Below are positions 25,701 through 37,647 of a DNA stretch of 64,000 bases, piece by piece. The notes beneath the pieces are model-generated. The model saw only the letters and a list, made by a program, of their open reading frames with translations, was not told the DNA's origin and searched no databases. The DNA is from Antennarius striatus. Lineage: Eukaryota > Chordata > Actinopteri > Lophiiformes > Antennariidae. The position numbers and the translations under genes are program-made. The stretch spans positions 17,562,501 to 17,626,500 of the forward strand of contig NC_090796.1 of the NCBI RefSeq assembly GCF_040054535.1, written 5' to 3'. The stretch's first letter is position 1. Each line of letters opens with the position of its first letter.

Positions 25701-26453
25701 GGACAAACAAACACATTCCTGTTACCCATCAAGGAATCAATAAGTGATTATTAAAGCAAAGGACAACAGCTGCAGACATCACCTGTGTGTGTGGAACAAA
25801 AGGCTCGACGAGGAAGTTCCTCAGCACACCTTTAGCCTTTCCCACCTGGAGGAGACACACCACCACGTCAGTGCAACAAGACACGATTATTCTATGCAAC
25901 GACTTGTGATAGTTGACAATCTCTCAGGTCAAATGAAGAGGACGACTCAATCCACACGACACACAGCGTCATTCTCTCTGATCGTCTCAAAGCTAACGAC
26001 GAGCCACACATCTAAGTGCTAACGTGTAGTCGACTAACAGTGGTCTCTTTCATGAGGCGGGACTTCAGCCATTCTCTGACGCCTTGCAGGTCCAGGTCGA
26101 CGCCCACCAGGCCAAGCTTCCCTCGACGCTTGATGAGTTGATCTGGCTTCACCACGAGCCGCTGCAGTGGAAGACAGAGCGGACGCAAGTCGAGCAAAAG
26201 ATGCACCTAACAGTGAATTCATGTCGTAGTGCATTGTGTAGAACAGTCCTGATCAATACTCCTGATCAGGACCAAAAACCGATCAGGAAAATACCTCCGT
26301 CAAGAGCCAGGGGTGCTCCTGGGTGAGGCGGGCCCAGTCTGTGTCGGCGCTGACGTTGGCATACCGGAAGCGGTTCTGCAGGGCCGCCGAGGTGCAGAGG
26401 TGCTTAAACAGGAACTCCTTTCCTGTCTGCTCGGAGATGGCTTTCGCCGACAT
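18120..26453 (-). CDS. acly: ATP-citrate synthase (ATP-citrate lyase), 27 coding exons
   Basis: ACLY is the cytosolic homotetramer that cleaves citrate with CoA and ATP to acetyl-CoA and oxaloacetate, feeding lipid synthesis and histone acetylation. Translation starts [13 protein letters not shown] at 26,453 and ends LPEHMSM with TAG at 18,120-18,122. Joined exons give 1092 residues with every phase closing, matching the shorter vertebrate isoform (about 1091). Exons (high to low): 26453-26295, 26161-26039, 25845-25783, 25686-25496, 24981-24902, 24795-24665, 24565-24447, 24374-24238, 24011-23950, 23687-23570, 23470-23316, 23228-23135, 21738-21597, 21190-21022, 20885-20781, 20686-20490, 20410-20329, 20238-20128, 19978-19851, 19779-19686, 19475-19321, 19246-19096, 19010-18867, 18792-18679, 18598-18516, 18360-18284, 18214-18120. 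Most introns are 75-350 bp. The start lies in exon 2, 24 bases after an acceptor. Confidence 0.97.
19851..21190 (-). CDS. acly: acly exons 15-20: CoA-binding and phosphohistidine region
   Basis: Equivalent to succinyl-CoA synthetase alpha. Visible are the CoA-binding stretch with [38 protein letters not shown], and [12 protein letters not shown] at the start of exon 20, whose His corresponds to the catalytic phosphohistidine (human His760). Confidence 0.95.
21324..21613. repeat. 29-bp minisatellite that copies the acly exon 14 5' splice site
   Basis: Ten near-identical 29-bp units. On the minus strand each reads GGTCTACCCCTTCAC followed by GTAGGTGCC, which is the last bases of exon 14 plus the donor. 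The exon-proximal unit (to 21,613) is the genuine exon end, with the real exon/intron junction at 21,597/21,596. The other nine lie in the intron. Confidence 0.95.
21597..23228 (-). CDS. acly: acly exons 13-14: regulatory linker
   Basis: Exon 13 (23,228-23,135) encodes the linker with RTASFSE, which matches the vertebrate kinase site around human Ser455. It then runs directly in frame into [17 protein letters not shown] in exon 14 (21,738-21,597). The ~10-residue alternative exon of the long mammalian isoform was not found. The exon 13 acceptor has a (TG)n tract, and exon 14 ends in a minisatellite that copies its donor site. Confidence 0.9.
21739..23134 (-). other. acly: acly intron 13, largest internal intron
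   Basis: 1396 bp, against about 100 bp for most acly introns. I see no retroelement or conserved coding segment. A short acceptor/donor-like pair near 22,956-22,983 is out of frame (see rejected items). Confidence 0.6.
23229..23260. repeat. (TG)n tract at the acly exon 13 acceptor
   Basis: Read on the minus strand, an uninterrupted TG repeat of about 12 copies runs directly into TCAG and then exon 13 at 23,228. It occupies the place of a normal polypyrimidine tract. Confidence 0.93.
23316..26453 (-). CDS. acly: acly exons 2-12: ATP-grasp and citrate-binding half
   Basis: This N-terminal part resembles succinyl-CoA synthetase beta. It holds the ATP-grasp region ([19 protein letters not shown] in exon 3, [20 protein letters not shown] in exon 5, the LEINPL/VVNKDG junction of exons 6-7) and the citrate-binding region ([46 protein letters not shown]). 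No stop or frameshift was found. Confidence 0.95.
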
Positions 26454-26476
26454 GGCAGCGCTGGACAGCCGAGTAC

Positions 26477-28551
26477 CTGGAGGAAAGGAAGAGGAGGCCG
26501 TTATCACGGAAACATGGATGCTTTCAGACAACTGGGGTCACACCAGCCTCGTTCAATCAGGCTTTTCCTTTGTATTTACATCATTGAGCTGAAATATCCC
26601 AGTAATAACAGGGGTTTTGTGCTCACTGACACCAAGCTACCCAGAATCCTCCGCCTCCGGATCTGGCACCTATAACAGGTCACATTTTATTCTTGACTTG
26701 TTGCCAGCAACACTTATCTATGCCTCAGGTTTCCACAGCGACGCATTCTTTATTCTTTGATAAAGTGTTCCAGCATTCCCACCTTGCTGAATATTTATCC
26801 GACACACTTGACTGGATAAAGGTTCTGTTCCCAGATCCACAGATAAGGACACACCCGGACCCTGTGCTGTTCAAGCTTTACAGTTTATCAGAAGCCCGAA
26901 CAAACGCCTTCATTCATCAGACAGAAAGCATTCTGTCTAAGCCAGCTGCTGGAGCACGCACAGATTCAACAGTGGTGCCTTCAATTACTCTGTTACAGCC
27001 CCAAACCAGAGGGCGGTTCTAGACGCTCGCACGTAGCACAAGGATCAGTTCAACAGGTTATGGTGGTGATCCCAATCACCATCTGGATCCACAATGTTTC
27101 AAAGGATATAAATAAAAAGAAGCTTTCATGTTCCAGGAGTCACACGATGAGTTCCAGTCAATCAGGGCGCTGATAGTTTAAAATGTATTAACATGCTAGC
27201 AGGGGTCTTGCCTCTCTGTATGATTTCTCGTTTTAATAAATAATTTTTTAAAAAACGGTTCCTCACACGAGTGTCTAAACAAAGAACATTTTGTTGCGCT
27301 GCTGGTCCTCGCATTCCACTTCTAAACATCTCCATGTGTTGTCAGACCTGCTCAGCAAACCCATCAAAAACACACACTTGTTGATCAAGTTTCCTTTGGC
27401 CTTGTGCCTGCAGCCCAACCTGTTGCCAGACTCAAACAGCTCTGATAGCACGCATCCTATCTCTTATGTGCAACTGATAAAACTTTATGGTGGCTTACAT
27501 CAACTACTGAAATGTAAGCTTAGTGTTGGCTGCGTCTACATCAGCTGCAGAACTTCAACACAGCAATGTGCCGGTCATATCTAAACTGGTGTGGATTTAG
27601 CTTAGCAGGCTAGCCGGTCATGCTTCTAGGGGCAGATGTCCCAGTATTTATCTCGCCATAATCCTGGAGTCTCGGCCGTGTCTGAAGAAACTACCATAGA
27701 ACGAGCATAACAGGGTGCACTGATTCTGTCCTATGTGGACCTTCATATCCAACTTATGGTCACGTGACTGAATGAGAACAGTCAGAACTCTTCTTACATG
27801 TGAAAATCTGGTAAGACACAAGAATGAAGTGCACAACTAGATGTGCTCTACAAAAGGAGAAAATGTGAACCTGCACATTGTGACACAAACCTTATGAAAT
27901 CATGAGTTAAACACCACTGAGAACAACAAGATGGATTCTGAGAAAGTGAACGCTGCCTTTGAGAGAACAGGTGTGGTTGGTGTGGAAACAGACCTGTCAG
28001 GGAGACATGTCTGCTATCATGTGTGTTACTAAAGGGTACGAATATTTTTATTCTGGAAACTTATAAATCAGTCCAGTTTTATGCTTTAGCGCCATAACTG
28101 CTAAACTACACCGCTGGCAGGGCGGCACCACCTGTGGGTCCTGAGGGGAGTCTGATGGGCATCTCACGGTTAGACCAGTACCAGTGGATGAAACGCCCAG
28201 CATTCCCAGTATGGAATAAAAGGCTGATTTTTAACCGGATCGGCGTGAGAAGGTCAGCGAAATGTAAGAAGCCACGACGGAACAAATTGATCAAGGAGGA
28301 ATAGTTCGCTAAAGTCAAGTTAGCCTTGTGATTAATTTATTAATTAGTTATTAGAATAGCTGTATTGTTTCCAAACAGGTCTATTCTTGTGCATTAGCAC
28401 AAGCTGTTCCTTCACCGACAGGATGACACGACCGATCTTGGACTCAGGCATTCGCTAACCTGAAAGTCCGGGCTGACTAGCTAACTTGTAGCCGCACATC
28501 AGCGCTAGCAAACCCGCTAGAGAAGCTAGCTAAAGTTAGCGTTAAAGTTAC
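26477..28551 (-). other. acly: acly intron 1
   Basis: Separates the noncoding first exon from exon 2. No recognised gene or repeat. Short ORFs at 26.69-27.02 and 27.29-27.58 kb match nothing I recognise. Confidence 0.6.
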
Positions 28552-28760
28552 CTCGTCAGTGACAGGAGCACGTCGGCGACGAACCGGAGACGTTTTCTGG
28601 TGAGGAATGACTCGGCAAAGTTCCGTCAGCAGAGTCTTCTTCTGTCAGCCGCCTCCTCACGCCAGTCCCGTCTCACCATAATCTGGCGACCGATTGCACA
28701 TCGTAGCCGCGGCCTGATTGGTTTAAATTTGATCACGTGTTTACGTCACTTCCGATCCAT
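28552..28760 (-). promoter_or_regulatory. acly: acly noncoding exon 1 and core promoter
   Basis: A donor (GAG then GTAACTTTAAC, minus strand) ends a likely untranslated exon at 28,552. Upstream is a compact cluster: CCAAT in reverse at 28,717-28,721 (NF-Y type), a CACGTG E-box at 28,734-28,739, and an ETS-CRE composite CGGAAGTGACGTAA at 28,741-28,754. E-box, CCAAT and sterol or carbohydrate-response factors are known controllers of ACLY. The start site itself is inferred to lie near 28,640-28,690. Confidence 0.65.
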
Positions 28761-30471
28761 AAAACCATAACAGGAAGCAGTTAATCAAACTAATATGAAG
28801 TGGATGTCTGATGAGCGGAATAAAAACATAAAAATATGAACACCGATGTGTGAAAATTATTTAGTGTTATAACATCTTTCGTTTTTAACAAAGGGAAAAA
28901 AATCCTAAAAAGTAACAGAAAATATAAGCGTCAAAAGTAAAACTACACTATTCCTTAAAAGCTGTTAAATATATAATAACACATTTATATCATTATTATT
29001 AATGATAGCACACGGCACCATCACAATTTACTTAGTAACATCCACTGCATCCGGATCCTCACCAAAAATCAATCTGGATTATTTCTTTAAAAAATAAAAG
29101 GGGACAACTTTTATCCACATTATCTCAGATGGTGTTTGTGTTTCTGTCACTTATGTTAGCATAGTGTCTAGATAACATCACACCCTGAAAATAAATATTT
29201 AGATGGTGCAGATCTGAATAAAGGCTGCACCAACTGGTCTGCTCCGAACACTCATTTGTTACATCACAATTTATGGATTACAGAAAACTACCAACATCAC
29301 AGTGTTGATTAAAGACTTACACTGTCTGGATCACATTTAATTCATAAATGAGACCCATCATTCTTCAAAGATGTACTGTATAACTTAATTTCATGGATTC
29401 ATTCATTTCTTCACTAAATATGGTGAATACTTTTCAAATGATGTCTTAACTGACAGGTGAGACGTAGCCTCCTGGGTAGAGGTAAAAATCCATTTGTCAT
29501 TAAAATGATTAAAACTAGCAAAGCTGTCTATTATTCCCTTTTCTGTACCAAAGGTATAATAATTGATTTAAGTACAGTACTTTATTTTTCTCTTCCTGAA
29601 AGCTGAAAAAAAGCTGATATGAATATCCAGAGAGATGTCAGACGGGAGCTTTTATTTTCCAAATAAGAAAAGAGTTTTGTCTATACTGTGACATTTTCCT
29701 AAAAACAGAGCAGTGACACAAATATGAATGAATCTCCTGCCTACTTTCTGCTGCTCTTTAAAACAGGTGGGAAGCAGGATGAGGGCTTCACTGACTGACC
29801 TAGTGGAGGAGGATGAATAACACACTTTTCCAGATGTGGTTTTTCCTCAGAAAGAGGCTAAACGAATAAAAAGGTCCTTTCCAGAACGGCTCTTTCATGT
29901 AAAGGAGTATGTTTGTCTCTGACCAGGTCACAATGTCCAGGACAATAAATATAAGAAGGCAAAGGAAGACTATAGAAGAACAATTTATGGACACAAAACA
30001 ATGGACATTCGAGTTAAATATACAGCGCAGCACAAGGAAAAGGAAACCCTGCACGTTTATATTTGGCTGCCAGTAAAACGTGGACACAGACCAGAGCTGT
30101 CCCCGTCAGGCTGTCCTGAGGTCAGTTTGACGTTGAACTTCGACTCCCCTACATGGACATGCAATCTCACGATGAGGTTCTAAAATATAAACCGCGAATC
30201 CTAGCATGTCCATTCCTGACTTTTGATCACCTTCATGGAGTTTGAGGTGGTTTTACAATATTTGAGCTCCTTAATTTACAACATTAACTCCAGCCTGAAG
30301 CCTCTGAATCTTCCTTCCCAGTGTTTGTGGGCATCGGTGTAACGAGCCGCAACTGCAATGATGGCAAATGGGGAGAATTTATTTGCAGGACGCTCAGGAG
30401 AATGAGTCTTATGATGTCCATTTAGTCCACTGCAGGGACGCACGCCTTCATCCCCCTCAGGCTCCTCTGCT
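28761..30471. other. Intergenic spacer and dnajc7 3' UTR
   Basis: The part nearest 30,471 should be dnajc7 3' UTR. The rest is AT-rich, single-copy-looking sequence with no gene, repeat array or RNA that I can support. The UTR end is not fixed. Confidence 0.5.
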
Positions 30472-33400
30472 TTAGCCAAACTGAAAAAAGAAGTTTCCAG
30501 GCCCAGCGTCTAGAAGGCAAGGCAAAAAACAGGAATTCATTCCTTCAACTGGTTCCTTCAGGCTTCACAACAGTTGAAGACATTTAAAGCGAGGGAAAAC
30601 AAACCTGGACTGGAGTCGAAGCTGAATCCGCCACCTTGACCGCCAAAGAAAGCCCTGAAGATGTTGTTGGCATCAAAGTCTGGATAGAAAGAAAAGGCAG
30701 AAGCAGATCAGCTGGAAGAACGAGACATGAAACCCACCGTTTGCTTAACTATACAGAACACATCAAACAGTTTCTTGTGTTTCACACGAGTGAAGCTGCT
30801 TCCTTTAAGTCGTCAGCAGGACTGTAAGACAAGAATCAAGCTGATTCCTGATCAACATGTATGATACCAGATGTCACTAGAAGCGTCTGGAGATCGTGCC
30901 TGATGGGATGAACATTTCCATCCTCCTAGGAGGAACTCTGAGTTCGTCCACGATACAAACACAATTAAAGGGATTGCATAATGGACAAACGGAAATAATT
31001 CCACTCATCTGTGATACAGAATAACTTCTTCTCCCCCTCCCCCAGACCAAAAGCAGCAGCTCACCTCGTGCATCGAAGCCGCTGTCGTTGTCCAGGTCGT
31101 GTCCGTTGTCGTAGCGAACCTTCTTCTTGGGGTCGGAGAGCACGGTGAAAGCTTCACCCACCTCCTTGAACTTCTTCTCCTCCTCCTTCTGCACCTCTGG
31201 TGTGGCGGCACTATGGCGGTCTGAGGGCAACGGCACAACAGAGGGGATGAACACACATCCGATAACACCAACATCGGCCCCTGGAGTAGGGTGGGATCTG
31301 GACTACCTGGGTGGTGCATGAGGGCCCGCTTGCGGTAGGCCTTCTTGATCTCGTCCTCGGTGGCGTTCTTGCCGACTCCCAGCACCTTGTAGTAATCTTT
31401 TCTCTTGCTCTTCTTCAGCTCCAGCTGCGCCGCCTTCAGCAGCTGCTTGTGATCTAGAGGGACAAACAGGAAATACCATTACAGTGAACACGTGAACCCA
31501 CGACCAGTTAGCAGCTAAACGAAAGCACAGCTTACCCGATGTCTTTTCTGTCTGGTAAACCTTCTCATAGTCCCGTACCGCCTCCTCGTACTGCTCTGTG
31601 TCCATGTAACTATGGCAACACAAGGTCAGCATTTAGAGGGCTGGTGAACAATAAGAGGAAATGATGAGTGCTCCCATTAGAACTCACCACTGAGCTCGTC
31701 TTAAGTAGGCCTTGATGTAGGATTCGTCTAGCTTGATGGCACTGGTGCAGTCGTCGATGGCTTGATTACGTTTGTTCAGCTGTTGAGGAGGAAGAATTTG
31801 AGTTGATGGATCCTGCGTTAGCTTGAAGAGCAAAACCCAACCTGTGGTGACTGTCGTGTCGGCGTGTCCGTTACCTTCACTCCGGCCGTGGCCCTGTTGC
31901 AGTAGAGTTTGGCGTTGGTCTTGATGTTGTTGGGGTCCACCGTCAGAGCTTCGGTGTACAGCTGGTAGGCAGCCTCATAGCTGCTGCTCTTGAACGCCTG
32001 GTTGCCTTCCTCTTTCTTAGCTTTAAGTGCTTTTGCATTCTGTTTTTGGAAGAGAACAAGGGTTTGTGTCATTACTTGAAAAATGTTTATTCAAAGTTAA
32101 GGTAGTTTAGCATTTATTGAACCATGTGTTTGCCATGCTTAAGTGTGTCATCACACAATAAAGAAAGCACATTTTACTAAAGCCCCAGGTTTCACAAAAA
32201 GAAAGAAAACAGTAAAAACGTTAGAGCAGCGCTACAGGCGGATCAGCTGATCCCAGAGACAGTGCCGTTTGTGTTTTCAGTGTTTACTTTAGTTTACTTC
32301 TAATTAAATATATTCCACTAAGTTTCCTCATCTCTTCTAATCCTTTTCTTAAAACCATTTTTAAATCCATTGTTCCCCTGCTGATCTGGCTGACACTGTC
32401 AAGAAAATGAGTCAGAGCGCTCCCTGCTGTTGTGGTAGGTAAAATCAGGGCATTTTTGAGATCCTGGATGTGAAGTTATTTATTTTCAGGATTTTCCAAT
32501 CATGTAGATAAATAAGACAAACTGATGAGCCTACCCTGCAGGCTAGCCGGGCCTTTTCGTGGTCGGGCGCCATCCTCAGAGCCTGGACGAAGAACTGGAC
32601 GGCTTTATCGATGCAGTCCTCGTAGTAGAGACACAGGCCTCGGACGTAGAGAGCATCAGCATTCGTGGAATCCATTCGCAGGATGTCACTAAAATAAATA
32701 TATAAATAGATTAGTCAATAAAGACATACTATATACAGTATACTTATATACTGTATATAGACAGATAAAATTGAGTTTCAAAAGATACAGTACTGTTAAT
32801 CTGCACACCACACCTGTTAGCGAGCTAATAGAGCACACCCTACATAATAACAGTGACACATAGACTGGCTGTGAGTACCTGGCCACAGACTGGGCCTCTG
32901 GATAGCGTCCCATCAAAGCTAGACACTCAGCCTTCAGGATTTTGAAGCGATGGCAGGCAGATGCCACAGATAAGGCTCGATCCATACAGAACACCACCTG
33001 AGCAAACACACAGGTAAGAAATGCTGAACTTCAGGTCAGACGAACTGCTCGAAGTGTAAATATCCCTTCAACAGCTTCTTAAACTCAATATTAGTTTAAA
33101 CTTAATATTTAAATCAACTCTGGCAGTCACTGATTTCTTCAACTCCTTGGTTCTGCACAATATATTAACCCTAGTACGATGTCAGATGTTTCTGAGAGCA
33201 GATTAGCTGATCACCTCGCAAATCATCTAAGAAAAGTTCCGAAACTAAATGGAATGACTGTGATTTACCTTTCTGAAGTCCCGCTTCTCAAAGCCAAAAT
33301 CTGCCATCCGCTCAAACTCCAGGAGGGTCTCAGCAGTCTTGTTCTAAAACATAACAATCCTCCATCAGCACCACTCAAGGTAATCGATTCAGGCTTTCGC

Positions 33401-34722
33401 TCAGAGATTCAATAAAAATGTTAAAATAAAAACATTCAGGTGATCCCCACCTCCTGCTGAGCCTCCCTGTTGCTGGGCTCCATCTCCAGAACCTTCTGGA
33501 AGCAGCGACTGGCTGCCATGGCGTTTCCTAACGACAGGTGGCATTTGCCCTCACGCAGGTGACCCTGTGGGTTGAAAGACCGACCTCTGGTTTAAAATCA
33601 GTCAAACCACATAACTATGGTGATCTGATCACTACTGGGTCCATAGATCACACTTCTCCAAAAAAGTCACGAGAAAAACATTTTTTTAACACAAAGACAG
33701 AAATAACTACATATAGAAGTGTTTCTAAACTACAAGAAGGTCTTAAAATAAAACATCTGTCATCCATTTAACATCAGATCATGCAGGATCACAGAATAAC
33801 ACAGGAATGAACGGCACCTTTTCGGCGTGTAGTGCTGAGAACAAAGGCGTTCTAGATGCAACAACCTGTCAAACTCACCTTCATGAAGCAGTCATCCAGT
33901 CGAACTGCCTGCTGGGAATCCTCCAGAGCCTCCCGAAAACGACACAGCATCATGAGGGTGGCGGCCCTGTTACCATAATAACTGGCATTTTGAGGGCATG
34001 CATCTTGAGGGAAATAGAAATGAAAAAATAACAAAAACAAATGGAAAATCATACAGGAACCTGGGATGTGTGGCGATTTGTAGAGAAATTAGAGAAGATT
34101 CACAGAGGAAAGATGTTGGTGGTGACCTCACCGATGGCCTTAGTGTAGCAATTAAAAGCCTCGGAGTAGGCCTTCTGGCTGTAGAATAGGTTTCCTTGTT
34201 CTTTGAAGGCGTCAGCCTGACTGTAGGACCAGAGACACAACCCAAAGTTAAGGTTTAACAGGTGAATACATTCAACAAAGATAACACTGTAACGAGGACA
34301 CAGTTGATAATGTTACAGTGTCAAAGGAGCAAAACATCAGTCCGAAAACATTTCATTTGAACTTGTTTTACTTTTAGACAAGGTGTAAAAAGATCAGATA
34401 AATCCATCATTTATGAAATTCTACCCTGAACCATATAAAGTATAAAACAGGAGAAGTGAACAGAAATCGACAGTTTCCCGGCTAACAAATGTTCCGTCTC
34501 CATCCCAGCAGCTAGCTAAGTCTGGTTAGCCTGTGCGACTGCTGATCGGGCGAGGCTCGTGAGGGAATAGCAGAAATAATCGAACGATTATCGATTATTT
34601 TCACGCCACAGATGTAGCGCAACGTCACACCGCGTATAGATAAAGGTTTACCGCTCCATCTCCTCCACATTGCCGATTTTGGCCTCTGTGTCAACCGGTA
34701 CGTCGATGTCAACAGCCGCCAT
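30472..34722 (-). CDS. dnajc7: DnaJ homolog subfamily C member 7 (TPR2), 14 exons
   Basis: A cytosolic co-chaperone that binds Hsp70 and Hsp90 through TPR repeats and stimulates Hsp70 through a J domain. The start [15 protein letters not shown] is at 34,722 and the TAA stop at 30,472-30,474 follows NFFFQFG, the typical end of the family. Joined exons give 497 residues (human 494): 34722-34652, 34220-34132, 34003-33879, 33564-33451, 33343-33269, 32997-32879, 32688-32535, 32039-31875, 31779-31688, 31609-31536, 31453-31307, 31220-31065, 30679-30605, 30509-30472. All phases close. TPR-type segments include [38 protein letters not shown] and NAKLYCNRA. acly lies downstream on the same strand; in human the two are also close neighbours. 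Confidence 0.97.
31065..31453 (-). CDS. dnajc7: dnajc7 exons 11-12: J domain
   Basis: The domain runs [20 protein letters not shown], then [13 protein letters not shown], then [14 protein letters not shown]. The essential HPD tripeptide is intact, and its Asp codon is split by the intron between 31,307 and 31,220. Confidence 0.96.
32729..32760. repeat. AT-rich perfect palindrome in dnajc7 intron 6
   Basis: 14-bp arms CTATATACAGTATA and TATACTGTATATAG around CTTA. Confidence 0.85.
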
Positions 34723-34748
34723 TTTTTCTGGAAAGGGCGATCGTGATG

Positions 34749-34756
34749 TGACGTCA
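34749..34756. promoter_or_regulatory. dnajc7: CRE palindrome TGACGTCA upstream of dnajc7
   Basis: A perfect CREB/ATF site 27 bp upstream of the dnajc7 ATG, next to an ETS-like TTTCCG. Close enough to be core promoter. Confidence 0.55.
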
Positions 34757-34759
34757 TTT

Positions 34760-36315
34760 CCGAGTGCTGCTGCCCTGGAGATTATTTTTATTTTTTAACG
34801 ATTTATTCTTCTTTACGTTTGGGGAAAATAGCTCACTAATTTACAAATACTGTAATAACTATCTGTATTATTATAATAATTATTTGTGACGGTCATTTTT
34901 TTTTTCACCAACATTCGAATGCAAAAAAAATGTAGTAAATTGCGTCCCGAACGAACTACAGTTTTCTTTATGGAACCTTTGAATGTCAACACGGAAAGAG
35001 AAAAAAATAAAAAATAAAATAAATGTTAGCTGTTCGGTTATTCATCACACCAACAATTAAAGGACAAAATTCTTTACACCTTAAATTACAGTGTTTAATT
35101 TCGATAAACCTTAAATAAACTCATAAATCGTTTAAGTAAGACTTAATTTAATAATTTCATTGAATTTTTCACTCAAGGAGGTGGAGACTAAAATAAATGT
35201 ATTCTGGATAGATCATATATCAATATGTGATATGGATCAGAACATATCATATTCTAATCCACGAAGACAGAATGTAAAGGAACAGACACCAGGTTGATGC
35301 AGTCAACTGTCCGATTACAGATTAAACATAAATCAGCTCTGGGGTCAGATACGACTGCAGTGAGATGGGTGGTGTCAGTCGAAGCTGGGGGGCTGGTCTG
35401 AGTCTTATCAGCAGAGCCGCTCCGCTCCTCGATAGGAGAACCTCTGCTTCACCCTCAGATAGGAGCTGACCCCACAGAGACACCTCCTGTGTTCCGCCCT
35501 TCATCACTCTGCTTCCTCTTCCTCCAGATTTCTGTCTCTCCAGACTAAAATGTTTGATTTTATATACGATACTAAAGAATATGTTTAACTTTTATGAACG
35601 AAAAGCAATAATCAACTCATGAAACCCATAGTCAAATAGCCCACATGCTGATTCCCTCATTAACGTGATCACACAACCCCTAAATCACAAACAACAACAA
35701 ACACAATATTTATACCATCATTATTAGAGTTATTCTCCAAAAACCCTGTGAGAAATAATCAGACACACAAAGACACAGACAGACTCAAGGTAACTTTTTC
35801 TACTGCAGTGTTTTATTGAATAGTTAAAGTAGGGGTTACAGATCATCAAACAAGATCATCGTCACAGGTGTAACAGGAACCTCAAGTTATATGTCAATGA
35901 TTAACTATGATATATGTGAGAGATTAATGAAGAATTAATGAAACAATAATGAAGCAATGATAATAAGGACCATTACCATACTCCTTCAAAATACCTCTAA
36001 ATTGGTTCATGGCTCTTACAGCATGACTAATGTCAAATACTCTTTGCTTTAGTTTCTTCAAATGAATAAAACATAGAAAACATTCAGAACAGAAACAAAA
36101 ACAGTCTTTGATTGTGAACATGTCTGTTATCTTAATTTATCATACCAATAATTAATGTGATCAGTGATTTTGTGCTGAAACAAAAATCCAGTGACAAAGT
36201 AAAAAAAACAGTGAAGGAGGGTTCATTTGGCATTTCCACCAAAACATTTAAGACATGGTTGTGTTTGATAATATTGGGAATTTGATCAATGTTTAATCTT
36301 TACCTCTTTTCTGCA
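34760..36315. other. Intergenic spacer with dispersed repeat copy A
   Basis: About 34,965-35,550 is one copy of a dispersed AT-rich repeat. Related copies lie at 54,430-54,620 and 55,130-55,430 (same orientation) and at 53,756-54,120 and 56,370-56,440 (inverted). A GC-richer block at 35,335-35,475 matches 53,758-53,890 in inverted orientation. The remaining sequence shows nothing I recognise. Confidence 0.65.
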
Positions 36316-36571
36316 TAATAGAGAAATACCACAAAAATTGATTACTAAGCATTTTGTCTCCTTCATCAAACCTGTTTTTGGTGAGTATTAAGATCTAATT
36401 ATTAGGATTAGGAGTATTAGTTCCAGCATAAACGTAGCAGGATTTGTTGAAGGGTTCAGTTTGAATATTTGAGTAAAAAAAAGAGTAAAATTATATATTA
36501 TTTTTCTCACAATGTTAAAGCCTGGTAGTCATTAAAAAAATCAGTTTTAGAAATAAAGTTTTTTTTCACTT
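36316..36571. repeat. gjc1-flank duplicate 1
   Basis: Matches 45,921-46,400 closely (AGAGAAATACCAC, then GGATTAGGAGTATTAG, then TTCCAGCATAAACGTAGCAG and AAGCCTGGTAGTCATT). Part of it also matches the gjc1 3' flank at 37,880-37,930. It lies next to the truncated connexin. Confidence 0.85.
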
Positions 36572-36712
36572 TTGCTTTTCACGCAGAAGTTTTGTTTTAC
36601 TTTAATTAATTTATTCTGGAACCGGCACCAAGCTGACAGAACCTTCACACATTTCAGTAATATCTGTCTCTTTTATTCATTAACTTTTGATTGTTTTTTA
36701 TTCATTGACATT

Positions 36713-37010
36713 TTATTCAGGTGTGATCCCCAGAATGATATGGAAAACCCAGAAGAGAGGTCTCGGGAGTGGATCAAAGGCATTGGAACAGGCTTCAATG
36801 CAGCCGGGCTGCTGCGTGTCGCAGGTGAAGCCGCTCCGATTGTTGAAACTGATGACAGCGAGAACAAAGCGGAAAAAAATGAAGACACCGAGCCAGATCT
36901 TGCCCACATACGTGAAGTGGTTGTAGATTTCTTCCCATAGCCGACTTGAGAAACTCCAACTCATGGTGGTGGGGCAGCGACAGACAAAACACAGCTGGTT
37001 ATGTTCACCT
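36713..37010 (-). pseudogene. Truncated connexin, partial duplicate of gjc1
   Basis: The 83-residue reading frame MSWSFSSRLWEEIYNHFTYV... (36,964-36,713) parallels the start of the intact gjc1 protein: N-terminal helix, first membrane segment, first extracellular loop and the beginning of the second segment. It then ends GITPE-stop where gjc1 continues [15 protein letters not shown]. Cys48, Cys55 and Cys59 keep the C-x6-C-x3-C pattern, but about five residues are missing before it (NNRSG in place of [10 protein letters not shown]). The upstream splice acceptor and the CCACC-ATG context of gjc1 are also conserved (TTCACAG at about 37,010-37,016). It cannot form a four-helix connexin. I read it as a pseudogene, though a short expressed fragment is not excluded. 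Confidence 0.85.
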
Positions 37011-37016
37011 GTGAAG

Positions 37017-37647
37017 AGTCAGATTATTATTATTTAGAACAGGGGTATTTAATTAAAGGTCACAGAGATCCACTAATTAAAATTTCCTCTTAGTAAAAGG
37101 TCCAAACCCAAGTCCAGTTATAGCTGGCCCCCATGTCAACGTTTCCATTTATTATCAATTTTCAATGCAGGATATGTTTAAATGAGAGCACAGGTCTTTT
37201 ACCATAAATAAAAGCTAGACCCAGGTGAATAAATTTAAAGCCTTAATGTAAGACTGAAGAACAGACAAACCTCAGAATTAAAAATAAAGTGCAAAGATAG
37301 CAGAATGATCCTTTTTGCTCCTAAATTAAAGACATCCCAGCTGAAAGAACTGAAGGCTTCAAGTAAAAAAGCATTAACATGTTCACAAAGCATAAATAAA
37401 AAGTGGTTCTTTCAGGGGAAAAATATAAGAGAGCTTTCTCAATGAGAGAAACATGCATGTGACCGGAACCCCAGTAATTTACACTCAGTCTACCAGAATT
37501 CAACATGACTCCTCTGCAGTAATTGTTTTGTGGCTCCTGTCAGGTTTGATTTTAGTTTGACAGTTTCAGATTGCCGACCCCTAAATACTCAGATCTCTTT
37601 TGTTTTTTGAAATTTTAATGATCGAACAATGTCAGAATAAAATATAC
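37017..37647. other. Spacer between truncated connexin and gjc1 flank
   Basis: AT-rich, with no gene or repeat recognised. Confidence 0.5.
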
